The translations under genes and the position numbers were made by a program. From the NCBI GenBank assembly GCA_900752345.1, contig CAADVA010000167.1:1-38995 (forward strand): DNA of 38,995 bases. Reading direction: 5' to 3'. This DNA comes from an uncultured Collinsella sp. Lineage in GTDB: Bacteria; Actinomycetota; Coriobacteriia; Coriobacteriales; Coriobacteriaceae. Below, piece after piece: positions 1-7,946 of the stretch. The notes under the pieces were generated by a model. It saw only the letters and a program-made list of their open reading frames with translations. It had not been told where the DNA came from and searched no databases. Position 1 is the stretch's first letter. Each line of letters opens with the position of its first letter.

Positions 1-1889
1 GCTTCTGGAAGAAGGACGGTACCGACTACCGCATCCAGATCATCGACACCCCGGGCCACGTTGACTTCACCGCCGAGGTCGAGCGCTGCCTGCGCGTCCT
101 CGATGGCGCTGTCGCCGTCTTCGACGCCGTTGCCGGCGTTCAGCCCCAGTCTGAGACCGTTTGGCGTCAGGCTTCCACCTTCAACGTCCCCCGCATCGCC
201 TTCATCAACAAGTATGACCGCGTGGGCGCCGACTTCTTCAACGCTATCGAGACCATGAAGGATCGTCTCGACGCTAACGCCGTGGCCGCTCAGGTCCCGA
301 TGGGCGCCGAGGACAACTTCTGGGGCGTCATCGACCTGGTCACCATGACTGCATGGGACTTCAAGGCCGACGACAAGGGCATGACCTACCCCGAGCCGAT
401 GGACGAGATCCCGGCTGAGTTTGCCGACATCGCTGCCACCAAGCGCGAGGAGCTCCTCGACGCTGCTGCCAGCTTTGACGACGAGCTCATGGAGAAGATC
501 CTCATGGAGGAGGACTTCACCGTCGAGGAGCTCAAGGCTGCTCTGCGCAAGGGTGTTCTGGCCAACGAGCTCAACCTCGTCTTCGTGGGCTCCGCCTACA
601 AGAACAAGGGCGTTCAGGAGCTGCTCGACGCTGTCGTCGACTACCTGCCCAGCCCGCTCGACGTCGAGGCCGTCACCGGTACCGATCCGGACACCGGCGA
701 GGAGATCCAGCGTCATCCTTCCTTCGACGAGCCCTTCTCCGGCCTGGTCTTCAAGATCATGACCGACCCGTTCGTCGGTAAGCTCACCTACGTCCGCGTT
801 TACTCCGGCCGCGCCGAGTCCGGCTCCTACGTGGTCAACGCTTCCAACGGTCAGCGCGAGCGTCTCGGCCGCATCCTCGAGATGAACGCCGCCGAGCGTA
901 TCGACCGTGACGACGCTGCCGCCGGCGACATCGTCGCTTGCGTCGGCTTCAAGAACTCCACCACCGGTGACACCCTGTGCGCCGAGGGCAAGGAGATCGT
1001 CCTCGAGAAGATCGAGTTCGCTAAGCCCGTTATTGACGTTGCCATCGAGCCCAAGACCAAGGCCGAGCAGGACAAGATGTCCCTGGCTCTGACCAAGCTC
1101 GCCGAGGAGGACCCGACCTTCCAGGTGTCCACCAACCACGAGACCGGCCAGACCATCATCGCCGGCATGGGCGAGCTGCACCTCGAGATCATCGTCGACC
1201 GTCTGCTCCGCGAGTTCAAGGTTGACGCTAACGTTGGTAAGCCCCAGGTTGCTTACCGCGAGACCGCTGGTCACGACGTCGAGAAGGCTGAGGGCAAGTT
1301 CGTCCGTCAGTCCGGCGGTCGCGGTCAGTACGGCCACGCCGTCATCAAGCTCGAGAAGATGGAGGAGGGCTTCGGCTACGAGTTCGTCAACGCTATCGTC
1401 GGCGGCGTCGTGCCCAAGGAGTACATCCCGTCCATCGACAAGGGCATCCAGGAGGCCCTGAACACCGGTGTTATCGCCGGCTTCCCGGTCCTCGACGTTA
1501 AGGTCACCCTGTTCGACGGTTCTTACCACGAGGTCGACTCCTCCGAGGCCGCCTTCAAGATCGCCGGTTCCATGGCTATCAAGGACGCCCTCAAGAAGTC
1601 CGATCCGCAGCTGCTCGAGCCGATCATGGCTGTCGAGGTCGAGACCCCCGAGCAGTACATGGGCGACGTTATGGGCAACCTCTCCGGTCGCCGCGGCAAG
1701 ATCGAGGGCATGGAGGATCGCAAGAACAGCAAGCTCATCCGTGCCAAGGTGCCGCTGGGCGAGATGTTCGGTTACGCTACCGACCTTCGCTCCCAGACCC
1801 AGGGCCGTGCATCCTACACGATGCAGTTCGACTCTTATGAGCCCGCGCCCAAGTCCATCGTGGACGAGGTCATGAGCAAGAACGCCTAA
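1..1889 (+). CDS. fusA: Elongation factor G, 3' part (5' end outside window)
   Basis: EF-G is the cytoplasmic GTPase that drives translocation of tRNA and mRNA on the ribosome and helps recycle ribosomes. The reading frame is open from base 3 to the TAA at 1887-1889, giving 628 visible residues. The G3 motif DTPGH is encoded at about 48-62 and the G4-type motif NKYD at about 207-218, followed by the beta-barrel domain and the RQSGGRGQYGHA stretch of domain IV. EF-G is normally about 690-700 residues, so roughly 70 N-terminal residues including the P-loop lie off the window. rpsJ follows after 61 nt, as in str-S10 clusters, but no tuf gene sits between them. Codon use is strongly biased, as expected for a highly expressed gene. 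Confidence 0.98.
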   Translation, partial: FWKKDGTDYRIQIIDTPGHVDFTAEVERCLRVLDGAVAVFDAVAGVQPQSETVWRQASTFNVPRIAFINKYDRVGADFFNAIETMKDRLDANAVAAQVPMGAEDNFWGVIDLVTMTAWDFKADDKGMTYPEPMDEIPAEFADIAATKREELLDAAASFDDELMEKILMEEDFTVEELKAALRKGVLANELNLVFVGSAYKNKGVQELLDAVVDYLPSPLDVEAVTGTDPDTGEEIQRHPSFDEPFSGLVFKIMTDPFVGKLTYVRVYSGRAESGSYVVNASNGQRERLGRILEMNAAERIDRDDAAAGDIVACVGFKNSTTGDTLCAEGKEIVLEKIEFAKPVIDVAIEPKTKAEQDKMSLALTKLAEEDPTFQVSTNHETGQTIIAGMGELHLEIIVDRLLREFKVDANVGKPQVAYRETAGHDVEKAEGKFVRQSGGRGQYGHAVIKLEKMEEGFGYEFVNAIVGGVVPKEYIPSIDKGIQEALNTGVIAGFPVLDVKVTLFDGSYHEVDSSEAAFKIAGSMAIKDALKKSDPQLLEPIMAVEVETPEQYMGDVMGNLSGRRGKIEGMEDRKNSKLIRAKVPLGEMFGYATDLRSQTQGRASYTMQFDSYEPAPKSIVDEVMSKNA

Positions 1890-1950
1890 GTTCGAGCTCC
1901 CTGTTACGTAATCCTGCGAGAACACTTCTCGCACTCTTTGGAGGTTTAAG

Positions 1951-2259
1951 TTGGCTACCCAGAAGATCCGCATTCGCCTCAAGGGCTATGATCACGAGGT
2001 CGTCGATCAGTCCGCGAAGCTCATCGTCGAGACCGCTCAGAAGACCGGCGCTCGCGTTTCCGGTCCTGTCCCCCTGCCCACCGAGCGCAACCTGTACACG
2101 GTTATCCGCTCGCCGCACGTGAACAAGGACTCCCGTGAGCAGTTCGAGATGCGCACCCACAAGCGCCTCATCGACATCCTCGACCCTACCTCGGGCACCG
2201 TTGATTCGCTCATGCGTCTCGACCTCCCCGCTGGCGTCGACATCGACATCAAGCTCTAA
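1951..2259 (+). CDS. rpsJ: 30S ribosomal protein S10
   Basis: S10 is a head protein of the small subunit and also the NusE transcription antitermination factor. The 102-residue product has the family's usual length and begins IRIRLKGYDHEVVDQSA after a short lead. The start is TTG, supported by GGAGG about 6 nt upstream. It lies 61 nt after fusA, and a small hairpin (GCGAG/CTCGC, about 1915-1931) sits between them. A strong intrinsic terminator follows directly, so here rpsJ closes the str-type operon instead of opening the S10 operon. Confidence 0.97.
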   Translation: MATQKIRIRLKGYDHEVVDQSAKLIVETAQKTGARVSGPVPLPTERNLYTVIRSPHVNKDSREQFEMRTHKRLIDILDPTSGTVDSLMRLDLPAGVDIDIKL

Positions 2260-2285
2260 GCTTTTTGCTCGATAGTGCGATTTGC

Positions 2286-2318
2286 AAGGCCGCAGCCCTA
2301 AGGGTTGCGGCCTTTTTT
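2286..2318 (+). terminator. Intrinsic terminator after rpsJ
   Basis: A 13-bp stem (AAGGCCGCAGCCC at 2286-2298 with GGGTTGCGGCCTT at 2302-2314, one G-T pair) with a 3-nt loop runs into a U tract. This is a textbook rho-independent terminator and separates rpsJ from the downstream genes. Confidence 0.93.
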
Positions 2319-2399
2319 GTGCCGATGGGGTAAAGGGTCTACACTACTGAACTATTCGACAAACGGGTGTAAGAGTAAAACTGTTGGGGGCGGATATAG

Positions 2400-3554
2400 A
2401 TGGTCGAGTGGATTGTTCGTCGTGCGCAGGGTGACCGTGCGCGCGTGGGCACGTTGACGGGCGTGGTATGTATTCTCGCTAATGTTGCACTTTGTGCTGC
2501 GAAGGGCGCAATTGGCGTGCTGTCGGGATCGGTTTCGATTGTGGCGGACGCCATGAACAACTTGTCCGATGCCAGCTCGAATATCGTGAGCGTGCTGGGC
2601 TTTAAGCTGGCGAGCAAGCCGGCCGACCCCGAGCATCCTTACGGCCACGGTCGCTACGAGTATCTCTCGGGTCTGGTCGTGGCGGCGCTCGTGCTGCTGA
2701 TTGGCGTTGAGTTGGTGAAGTCCTCGGTTGAACGCGTCATCCACCCCGAGCCTGTCGAGTTTTCGCTTGCCCTGGTGGCAGTTCTGGCGCTTTCGATGGT
2801 TGTAAAGCTGTGGATGGCGGCCCTCAACCAAAAGCTCGGTGATCGCATTGAGTCCGATACGCTGCATGCGACGGCCCAGGATTCCAAGAACGATGTTCTT
2901 GCCACGGGTGCTGTGCTGGCGTGCGCGATTGTTTCTCAGGTGACGGGCATCAACCTTGATGCTTGGGTCGGCCTTGCCGTTGGCGCCTATATTGGCTGGA
3001 GCGGCTTTGAGCTTATCCAAGATACGGTGAGCCCGCTTTTGGGTCAGGCACCCGATCCCAAGTTGGTCAAGCACATCCGAGACAAGATCATGAGCTACCC
3101 CGGCGTTTTGGGCGTTCATGACCTAATGGTTCACGATTACGGTCCGGGCAGGAAGTTTGCAAGTGCGCACGCCGAGATGGCGGCCGAGGCCAGCCCACTG
3201 GAAAGCCACGACACGCTCGATAACATCGAGCAGTCGTTTAGGGACGAGGACGGCATGATCGTCACGCTCCATTACGATCCCATCGTGACTGACGATTCGA
3301 ATGTGGCGAGCATGCGCCTGCGCATCAACGCCATGGCCCAAGAGATCGATAGCCGCCTTTCGATTCATGATTTGCGTTGCGTGCCGGGCCCCACGCACAC
3401 CAACGTGATCTTTGACTGCGTGCGACCCTCGGATTTGCGAATGAGCGCCGAGGACCTAAAGCACGAGTTGGCGAAACGGGTCGAGTCGGAATACCCCAAG
3501 TCGATTGCCAAGATTACGATCGACGAAGACTACGTAGGGCATACCCACGAGTAG
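2400..3554 (+). CDS. Cation diffusion facilitator, probable Mn(II) exporter
   Basis: The 384-residue product is a cation diffusion facilitator, an inner-membrane metal/proton antiporter. Hydrophobic segments fill residues 20-220, followed by a cytoplasmic C-terminal domain that is longer than usual. In the second membrane segment N53-x3-D57 (NNLSD) occupies the metal site, and in the fifth D161-x3-D165 (DSKND) does. Zinc CDFs carry HxxxD in the fifth segment; DxxxD is the manganese-type pattern, so Mn(II) export is the best guess. HPYGHGRYEY at about 79-88 is the usual cytoplasmic loop signature. The ATG has only a weak purine-rich site (TTGGGGGCGG) before it. The gene sits between rpsJ and rplC with the next gene 39 nt away, so the two probably form a pair. 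Confidence 0.88.
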   Translation: MVEWIVRRAQGDRARVGTLTGVVCILANVALCAAKGAIGVLSGSVSIVADAMNNLSDASSNIVSVLGFKLASKPADPEHPYGHGRYEYLSGLVVAALVLLIGVELVKSSVERVIHPEPVEFSLALVAVLALSMVVKLWMAALNQKLGDRIESDTLHATAQDSKNDVLATGAVLACAIVSQVTGINLDAWVGLAVGAYIGWSGFELIQDTVSPLLGQAPDPKLVKHIRDKIMSYPGVLGVHDLMVHDYGPGRKFASAHAEMAAEASPLESHDTLDNIEQSFRDEDGMIVTLHYDPIVTDDSNVASMRLRINAMAQEIDSRLSIHDLRCVPGPTHTNVIFDCVRPSDLRMSAEDLKHELAKRVESEYPKSIAKITIDEDYVGHTHE

Positions 3555-3593
3555 GGCTGTGCCGGCAAAGCAAGTTATACAGAAGGGGAGAAT

Positions 3594-4220
3594 ATGAAGA
3601 GGCTGTATCTGCTCCGCCACGGTCAGACGGAGTTCAACGTCAAAAAGCTCGTCCAGGGTCGCTGCGATTCACCGTTGACCGACCTGGGCCGCAAACAAGC
3701 GGGAATGGCGGTCGCATGGCTCAAGGCCCACGGCGTCGTCCCCAACAAAGTGGTTTCTTCGCCCTTAGGTCGAGCCATGGACACAGCTCAGCTCGTCGCA
3801 TGCGAACTCCTGGGTCCGGATGCAGCAGTCGAGCCCTGCGAAGGCATCATCGAGCGTAGCTACGGCTCCTTCGAAGAAGGCCCCCACGATGCCCTTCCCA
3901 CCGACGTCTGGGATCCGGGCGAGGATCTGGTCCCCTTCGGAGGAGAAGGAAGCCAGGCGCTGCAAGCGCGCATGGTAGACACCCTCACCAATCTCATGGG
4001 CGCCGAGGGCATAGAAACCCTCCTAGCAGTAAGCCACGGCAGCGCCAGCCGCCAATTCATCAAGGCTGCAGCCCCAGAGGGCTTCGAGCTCCCAACAAAA
4101 CTCCCCAACTGCGCCATCATGATCTTCGATTTCGACGAGGAAAAGTCACAAGCAGAGGGCGAGCCAATGCAATGCAAGTTCACTCTCCAGCAAATAGTGG
4201 ACCCCCAACAAAGTAATTAG
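3594..4220 (+). CDS. Histidine phosphatase (phosphoglycerate-mutase-like) family protein
   Basis: The 208-residue product opens MKRLYLLRHGQTEFN, with the catalytic R8-H9-G10 motif of the histidine phosphatase superfamily. The second catalytic histidine is in AVSHGSASR near residue 146. The length fits cobalamin or broad-range phosphatases rather than true phosphoglycerate mutase, but the substrate cannot be told from sequence alone. AAGGGGAG lies just before the ATG. It follows the CDF gene by 39 nt on the same strand. The last 200 bases use codons such as CTA and ATA and look less biased than the adjacent ribosomal genes. Confidence 0.85.
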   Translation: MKRLYLLRHGQTEFNVKKLVQGRCDSPLTDLGRKQAGMAVAWLKAHGVVPNKVVSSPLGRAMDTAQLVACELLGPDAAVEPCEGIIERSYGSFEEGPHDALPTDVWDPGEDLVPFGGEGSQALQARMVDTLTNLMGAEGIETLLAVSHGSASRQFIKAAAPEGFELPTKLPNCAIMIFDFDEEKSQAEGEPMQCKFTLQQIVDPQQSN

Positions 4221-4264
4221 CTGAGCGAGCAGGGTTAAGCAGACATCAACGTGTCGTCTCCCGA

Positions 4265-4401
4265 GCACGGCGGAGGGCCGGAGAAATATATTAAGGTCAT
4301 CGCGAGTTCCGCACGCAAAGGAGAGCACTTAATGTGCTCTCCGTCTTGCGCAGGACTGTAGAGCAGGGACCTTAATATATTTCTCCGGCCCTCCGCCGTG
4401 C
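4265..4401. repeat. Perfect 34-bp inverted repeat with nested hairpin
   Basis: The arm at 4265-4298 is matched exactly, in inverted orientation, by 4368-4401. Inside the 69-nt centre a second stem is seen (GGAGAGCAC 4320-4328 with GTGCTCTCC 4334-4342), partly extended by CGCAA/TTGCG. The whole 137-nt unit could fold into one long rod. It has no coding capacity. It could be a small non-autonomous transposable element, a REP-type element or a bidirectional terminator. No target-site duplication was obvious. Confidence 0.8.
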
Positions 4402-4460
4402 CCAGGAGCCATCCACGCACTTTACCTGCGTAAACAATGTGAGTGAAATATGAATCTCGA

Positions 4461-4486
4461 TGGATACGCCCGCACCCGTGTATACT
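4461..4486 (+). promoter_or_regulatory. Promoter-like element upstream of rplC, shared with rplB
   Basis: The 25 bases at 4461-4485 match 22 of 25 bases at 6326-6350, upstream of rplB. Both end CCGTGTATAC, and here TATACT (4481-4486) would make a good -10 box. A TGGATA at the 5' end resembles a -35 box, but the spacing of 14 is short. It lies about 185 nt before the rplC start, giving a long leader. It may be a promoter or a protein-binding site. Confidence 0.5.
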
Positions 4487-4489
4487 AAA

Positions 4490-4669
4490 CAGCTGTGTGT
4501 AACCAGGGGAGTATTCTGGCTGGACAAAATGCCTGCTTAATAGGGTTGTCAGGTAGTCCGGACGCAATACAAGACTGGGGAGCACGTCGTGTAAGTAGTG
4601 GTCCTCTAGGGGCGTACGCTCGGTGGTGTACGCATTGTCCCAAGACCACGCGAGAGTTGGGATCATATC
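4490..4669 (+). promoter_or_regulatory. Structured untranslated leader of rplC
   Basis: This non-coding stretch contains GTGGTC near 4598 paired with GACCAC near 4644, enclosing GCGTAC/GTACGC and a GGG/CCC pair. It ends just before the rplC ribosome binding site. Autoregulatory r-protein leaders are well known in S10 operons, where L4 acts in Escherichia coli. Whether this one binds a ribosomal protein is inference only. Confidence 0.45.
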
Positions 4670-5290
4670 TTGATCAGCATGATTCTCGGCCGCAAGATTG
4701 GCATGACCCAGGTTTGGGACGAGGACGACAACGTCGTTCCCGTCACGGTCATCCAGGCTGGCCCCTGCGCTGTCTCGCAGGTTAAAACTCAGGCAACCGA
4801 CGGCTATGACGCCGTCCAGATCGGTTTCGGCGACATCAAGGCCAAGAACGTGAACAAGCCCATGGCTGGTCACTTCGCCAAGGCCGGCGTCGAGCCTGTC
4901 CGCTTCCTTCGTGAGGTCCGCGTCGAGAACGGCGAGGAGCACAAGGTCGGCGAGGTCGTCACCGTCGCTGATTTCGCTGATGTCGAGAAGGTCGACGTCA
5001 TCGGTACCTCCAAGGGTAAGGGCTTCCAGGGTCGCATCAAGCGCTGGGGTCAGCGCCGCGGTCCTATGACGCATGGTTCTCACTTCCAGCGTCACCCCGG
5101 TTCTATCGGTCAGTGCGCCTATCCTGCGCGCGTCCTCAAGGGCGTCAAGATGGCCGGTCACATGGGTAACGAGCGCGTTACCGTCAAGAACCTTTCCGTT
5201 GTCCGCATCGATGCCGAGCAGAACCTCATCTTGGTCAAGGGCGCTGTCCCGGGTGCCAAGAATGGTCTCGTCGCCATCCGTATGGCCTAA
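4670..5290 (+). CDS. rplC: 50S ribosomal protein L3
   Basis: L3 binds 23S rRNA near the peptidyl transferase centre and initiates large-subunit assembly. The 206-residue product begins MISMILGRKIGMTQVW with a TTG start at 4670; GAGAGTTGGG lies 10 nt upstream. An ATG at 4679 is the alternative start but has poorer spacing. The signature around KGKGFQGRIKRWG is intact. It opens a tightly packed run of twelve ribosomal genes and is the first gene after a 449-nt non-coding region. Confidence 0.96.
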   Translation: MISMILGRKIGMTQVWDEDDNVVPVTVIQAGPCAVSQVKTQATDGYDAVQIGFGDIKAKNVNKPMAGHFAKAGVEPVRFLREVRVENGEEHKVGEVVTVADFADVEKVDVIGTSKGKGFQGRIKRWGQRRGPMTHGSHFQRHPGSIGQCAYPARVLKGVKMAGHMGNERVTVKNLSVVRIDAEQNLILVKGAVPGAKNGLVAIRMA

Positions 5291-5336
5291 GGGCCCAGCC
5301 CATTTAGCCCAGCGTCATACCAAGGAGAACACTTAA

Positions 5337-5963
5337 ATGGCAAAGTTTGAAGTAAAGAACAGCGAGGGCAAGAAGGTCGCCGAGGCCGAGCTCGCCGCTG
5401 AGGTGTACGGCATCGAGCCGAACATCCACGTTATGCACCACATCGTCAAGTGCCAGATGGCCTCTTGGCGTCAGGGCACCCAGTCCGCTAAGGGCCGCTC
5501 TGAGGTTTCCGGTGGCGGCAAGAAGCCTTGGCGTCAGAAGGGCACCGGCCGTGCCCGCCAGGGTTCCATCCGTGCTGCCCAGTGGCGTCACGGTGGCGTT
5601 GTCTTCGCCCCCAAGCCCCGTTCCTACGCTAAGCGTATGAACAACAAGGAGGTCAAGCTGGCTATGCGCTCCGCGCTGTCCGCCAAGCTGGCCGATGGCG
5701 AGCTCGTGCTCGTCGACGACTACGGCTTCGAGAAGCCTTCCACCAAGGCTGCCGTTGCCATGCTCAAGGCTCTCGGCCTTGAGGGCAAGCGTCTGACCAT
5801 CATCGTTCGCGATGAGGACGTCAACGCCTACCTGTCGTTCCGCAACATTCCCAAGACGTTCATCATCACCGCCGATGAGGCCAACACCTACGACCTCGTC
5901 AACAACAACGCTGTGCTGATGCCCGCCGACATCGCCGCTCACTTCGGGGAGGTGCTTGCATAA
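5337..5963 (+). CDS. rplD: 50S ribosomal protein L4
   Basis: L4 (208 residues) lines the exit tunnel and in several bacteria also represses its own S10 operon. The conserved tunnel loop is visible as GGGKKPWRQKGTGRARQG near residues 60-78. AAGGAGAA precedes the ATG. The stop TAA is followed directly by the ATG of rplW, so the two are translationally coupled. If a leader-binding regulator exists for the rplC operon, this protein is the natural candidate. Confidence 0.97.
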   Translation: MAKFEVKNSEGKKVAEAELAAEVYGIEPNIHVMHHIVKCQMASWRQGTQSAKGRSEVSGGGKKPWRQKGTGRARQGSIRAAQWRHGGVVFAPKPRSYAKRMNNKEVKLAMRSALSAKLADGELVLVDDYGFEKPSTKAAVAMLKALGLEGKRLTIIVRDEDVNAYLSFRNIPKTFIITADEANTYDLVNNNAVLMPADIAAHFGEVLA

Positions 5964-6251
5964 ATGACCGCCCACGAGATCATCATCCGTCCGATCGTGT
6001 CCGAGCGTTCCTTCTCCGGCATGGAGCAGAACAAGTACACGTTCGAGGTCGCCAAGGATGCTAACAAGTATCAGATCAAGGACGCTGTCGAGGAGATCTT
6101 CGGCGTCAAGGTCGTTCGCGTGAACACCCTGACGGTCAAGCCCAAGACCAAGCGCGTGCGCTATGTCGCCGGCAAGACCCGTTCTTGGAAGAAGGCCATC
6201 GTCACGCTGGCCGAGGGCGACACCATCGAGGTCTTTGGCAACCAGGCCTAA
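5964..6251 (+). CDS. rplW: 50S ribosomal protein L23
   Basis: L23 (95 residues) sits at the tunnel exit and docks trigger factor and SRP. It begins MTAHEIIIRPIVSERSF, the usual family opening, and its ATG abuts the rplD stop codon. The ribosome binding site GGGGAGG is inside the end of rplD. A 179-nt gap with a hairpin and a promoter-like element follows before rplB, which is unusual inside an S10 operon. Confidence 0.96.
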   Translation: MTAHEIIIRPIVSERSFSGMEQNKYTFEVAKDANKYQIKDAVEEIFGVKVVRVNTLTVKPKTKRVRYVAGKTRSWKKAIVTLAEGDTIEVFGNQA

Positions 6252-6268
6252 GACTCGCTGCTGTTGAG

Positions 6269-6306
6269 TGAGCTCATGCCTCCCAAATAGGGGAGGCGAG
6301 AGCTCA
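6269..6306 (+). terminator. Hairpin between rplW and rplB, possible attenuator
   Basis: A two-part stem forms from TGAGCTC (6269-6275) with GAGCTCA (6300-6306) and GCCTCCC (6278-6284) with GGGAGGC (6291-6297). It is followed by GGTTTTGG, not a clean U run, so termination would be partial at best. Confidence 0.5.
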
Positions 6307-6325
6307 AGGTTTTGGGCGTATAAAA

Positions 6326-6351
6326 TGGACACGCCCGGAACCGTGTATACG
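6326..6351 (+). promoter_or_regulatory. Promoter-like element upstream of rplB
   Basis: Bases 6326-6350 are the second copy of the 25-bp element seen at 4461-4485 (22 of 25 identical). It begins TGGACA and ends GTGTATAC, about 80 nt before the rplB ATG. It could give rplB and downstream genes an internal promoter. Confidence 0.45.
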
Positions 6352-6430
6352 TCCGGTGTCATCGCACCCGAGGCAGAACCTCGAATCCCTGTCTGCGATG
6401 GCTAACGGATTCCTATTGAAAGGGATTGTA

Positions 6431-7261
6431 ATGGCTGTAAAGCACCTTAAGCCGACCTCCGCTGGTAGGCGTTGGCAGACGATCTCCGATTTCTCCGAGA
6501 TCACCTGCACCAAGCCCGAGAAGTCTCTTCTCGAGCCCCTGCCCAAGAAGGCCGGTCGTAACAACAACGGTCGCATCACCACCCGCCACCAGGGTGGCGG
6601 CGTGAAGCGTCGTTACCGCGTGATCGACTTCAAGCGCAACAAGGACGGCGTGCCCGCCAAGGTTGCCACGATCGAGTACGATCCGAACCGTTCCGCTCGC
6701 ATCGCTCTGCTGCACTACGCTGACGGTGAGAAGCGCTACATCCTGGCCCCCAAGGGTCTCGAGGTCGGTCAGACCATCATGTCCGGTTCTGACGCCGACA
6801 TCAAGCCGGGCAACGCTCTGCCCCTCGCCGACATCCCCGTCGGTACGCTCATCCACGCCGTCGAGTTCCAGCCGGGCAAGGGCGCCGCTATCGCCCGTTC
6901 CGCCGGTAACTCCTGCCAGCTGATGGGTAAGGAGGGCAAGTACGCTATCGTCCGTATGCCTTCCTCCGAGATGCGCCGCATCCTCGTTACCTGCCGCGCC
7001 ACCGTCGGTGAGGTCGGCAACGCCGATCACGCCAACATCGTCATCGGCAAGGCCGGCCGTAAGCGTCACTTGAACGTGCGCCCGACCGTCCGCGGTACCG
7101 TCATGAACCCTGTCGACCACCCGCACGGCGGTGGCGAGGGCAAGAACCACACCTCTGGTCGTCCCTCTGTTACCCCCTGGGGTAAGCCGACGAAGGGCCT
7201 TCGTACGCGCAAGAAGAAGAAGGTCTCGAACCAGCACATCATTCGTCGCCGTAAGAAGTAA
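6431..7261 (+). CDS. rplB: 50S ribosomal protein L2
   Basis: L2 (276 residues) is a core large-subunit protein needed for subunit joining and peptidyl transfer. The start was set at 6431 (MAVKHLKPTSAGRR), preceded by AAAGGGA; the reading frame is open further upstream to 6356, but that extension has no ribosome binding site and no family similarity. The conserved histidine region NPVDHPHGGGEG near residue 225 is present, and the protein ends in the basic tail typical of L2. Confidence 0.97.
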   Translation: MAVKHLKPTSAGRRWQTISDFSEITCTKPEKSLLEPLPKKAGRNNNGRITTRHQGGGVKRRYRVIDFKRNKDGVPAKVATIEYDPNRSARIALLHYADGEKRYILAPKGLEVGQTIMSGSDADIKPGNALPLADIPVGTLIHAVEFQPGKGAAIARSAGNSCQLMGKEGKYAIVRMPSSEMRRILVTCRATVGEVGNADHANIVIGKAGRKRHLNVRPTVRGTVMNPVDHPHGGGEGKNHTSGRPSVTPWGKPTKGLRTRKKKKVSNQHIIRRRKK

Positions 7262-7293
7262 TTTCGGATACCGAGTTTTAGGAGAAAGCACTT

Positions 7294-7554
7294 ATGAGCA
7301 GAAGTCTCAAAAAGGGCCCGTTCGTGGAGACTCGCCTTCTCTCGCGTATCACCGCGATGAACGAGGCTGGCAAGAAGGACGTCGTGAAGACCTGGTCCCG
7401 CGCGTCCACCATCTTCCCCGAGATGGTTGGTCACACCATCGCCGTCCACGACGGCCGCAAGCATGTGCCCGTGTATGTTACCGAGTCCATGGTTGGTCAC
7501 AAGCTCGGCGAGTTCGCGCCGACTCGTACGTTCCGTGGCCACAAGGCCAAATAG
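7294..7554 (+). CDS. rpsS: 30S ribosomal protein S19
   Basis: S19 (86 residues) binds the head of the 30S subunit with S13. It begins MSRSLKKGPFVE, the standard family start, and ends with TRTFRGHKAK. AGGAGAAAG precedes the ATG. It lies 32 nt after rplB and 14 nt before rplV in the usual S10 order. Confidence 0.97.
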   Translation: MSRSLKKGPFVETRLLSRITAMNEAGKKDVVKTWSRASTIFPEMVGHTIAVHDGRKHVPVYVTESMVGHKLGEFAPTRTFRGHKAK

Positions 7555-7568
7555 GGGGTTAACCGTAA

Positions 7569-7940
7569 ATGGCAACTAAGTCTATTGAAACTGAGGCCAC
7601 CGAGGTTCGCGCCGTCGCTAAGTACGTGCGTGTTTCCCCCAGCAAGGCCCGCCTGGTGGTCGATCTGATCCGCCGCAAGCCTGTCGCTCAGGCCTTCGAC
7701 ATCCTCCACTTCTGCGACCGCGCCGTCGCCGTGGATGTCGAGAAGGTTCTCCGTTCCGCCGTTGCGAACGCCGAGAACAACAACGGTCTGCGTGCCGACA
7801 ACCTGGTTGTCGCCGCTGCCTATGTTGACGAGGGTCCGACGCTTAAGCGCATCCGTCCCCGCGCCAAGGGTTCCGCTTCTCGCATTCTGAAGCGTACTTC
7901 CCACATCACCGTCGTCGTTGCTCCTCGAAAGGAGGCGTAA
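7569..7940 (+). CDS. rplV: 50S ribosomal protein L22
   Basis: L22 (123 residues) extends a beta-hairpin into the exit tunnel. The family core RVSPSKARLVVDLIR near residue 21 and the RPRAKGSASRILKRTSHI hairpin near residue 94 are both present. The short N-terminal lead before AVAKYVRVS is common in actinobacteria. Its 3' end (AAAGGAGG) carries the ribosome binding site for rpsC. Confidence 0.97.
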   Translation: MATKSIETEATEVRAVAKYVRVSPSKARLVVDLIRRKPVAQAFDILHFCDRAVAVDVEKVLRSAVANAENNNGLRADNLVVAAAYVDEGPTLKRIRPRAKGSASRILKRTSHITVVVAPRKEA

Positions 7941-7946
7941 AGCTGT

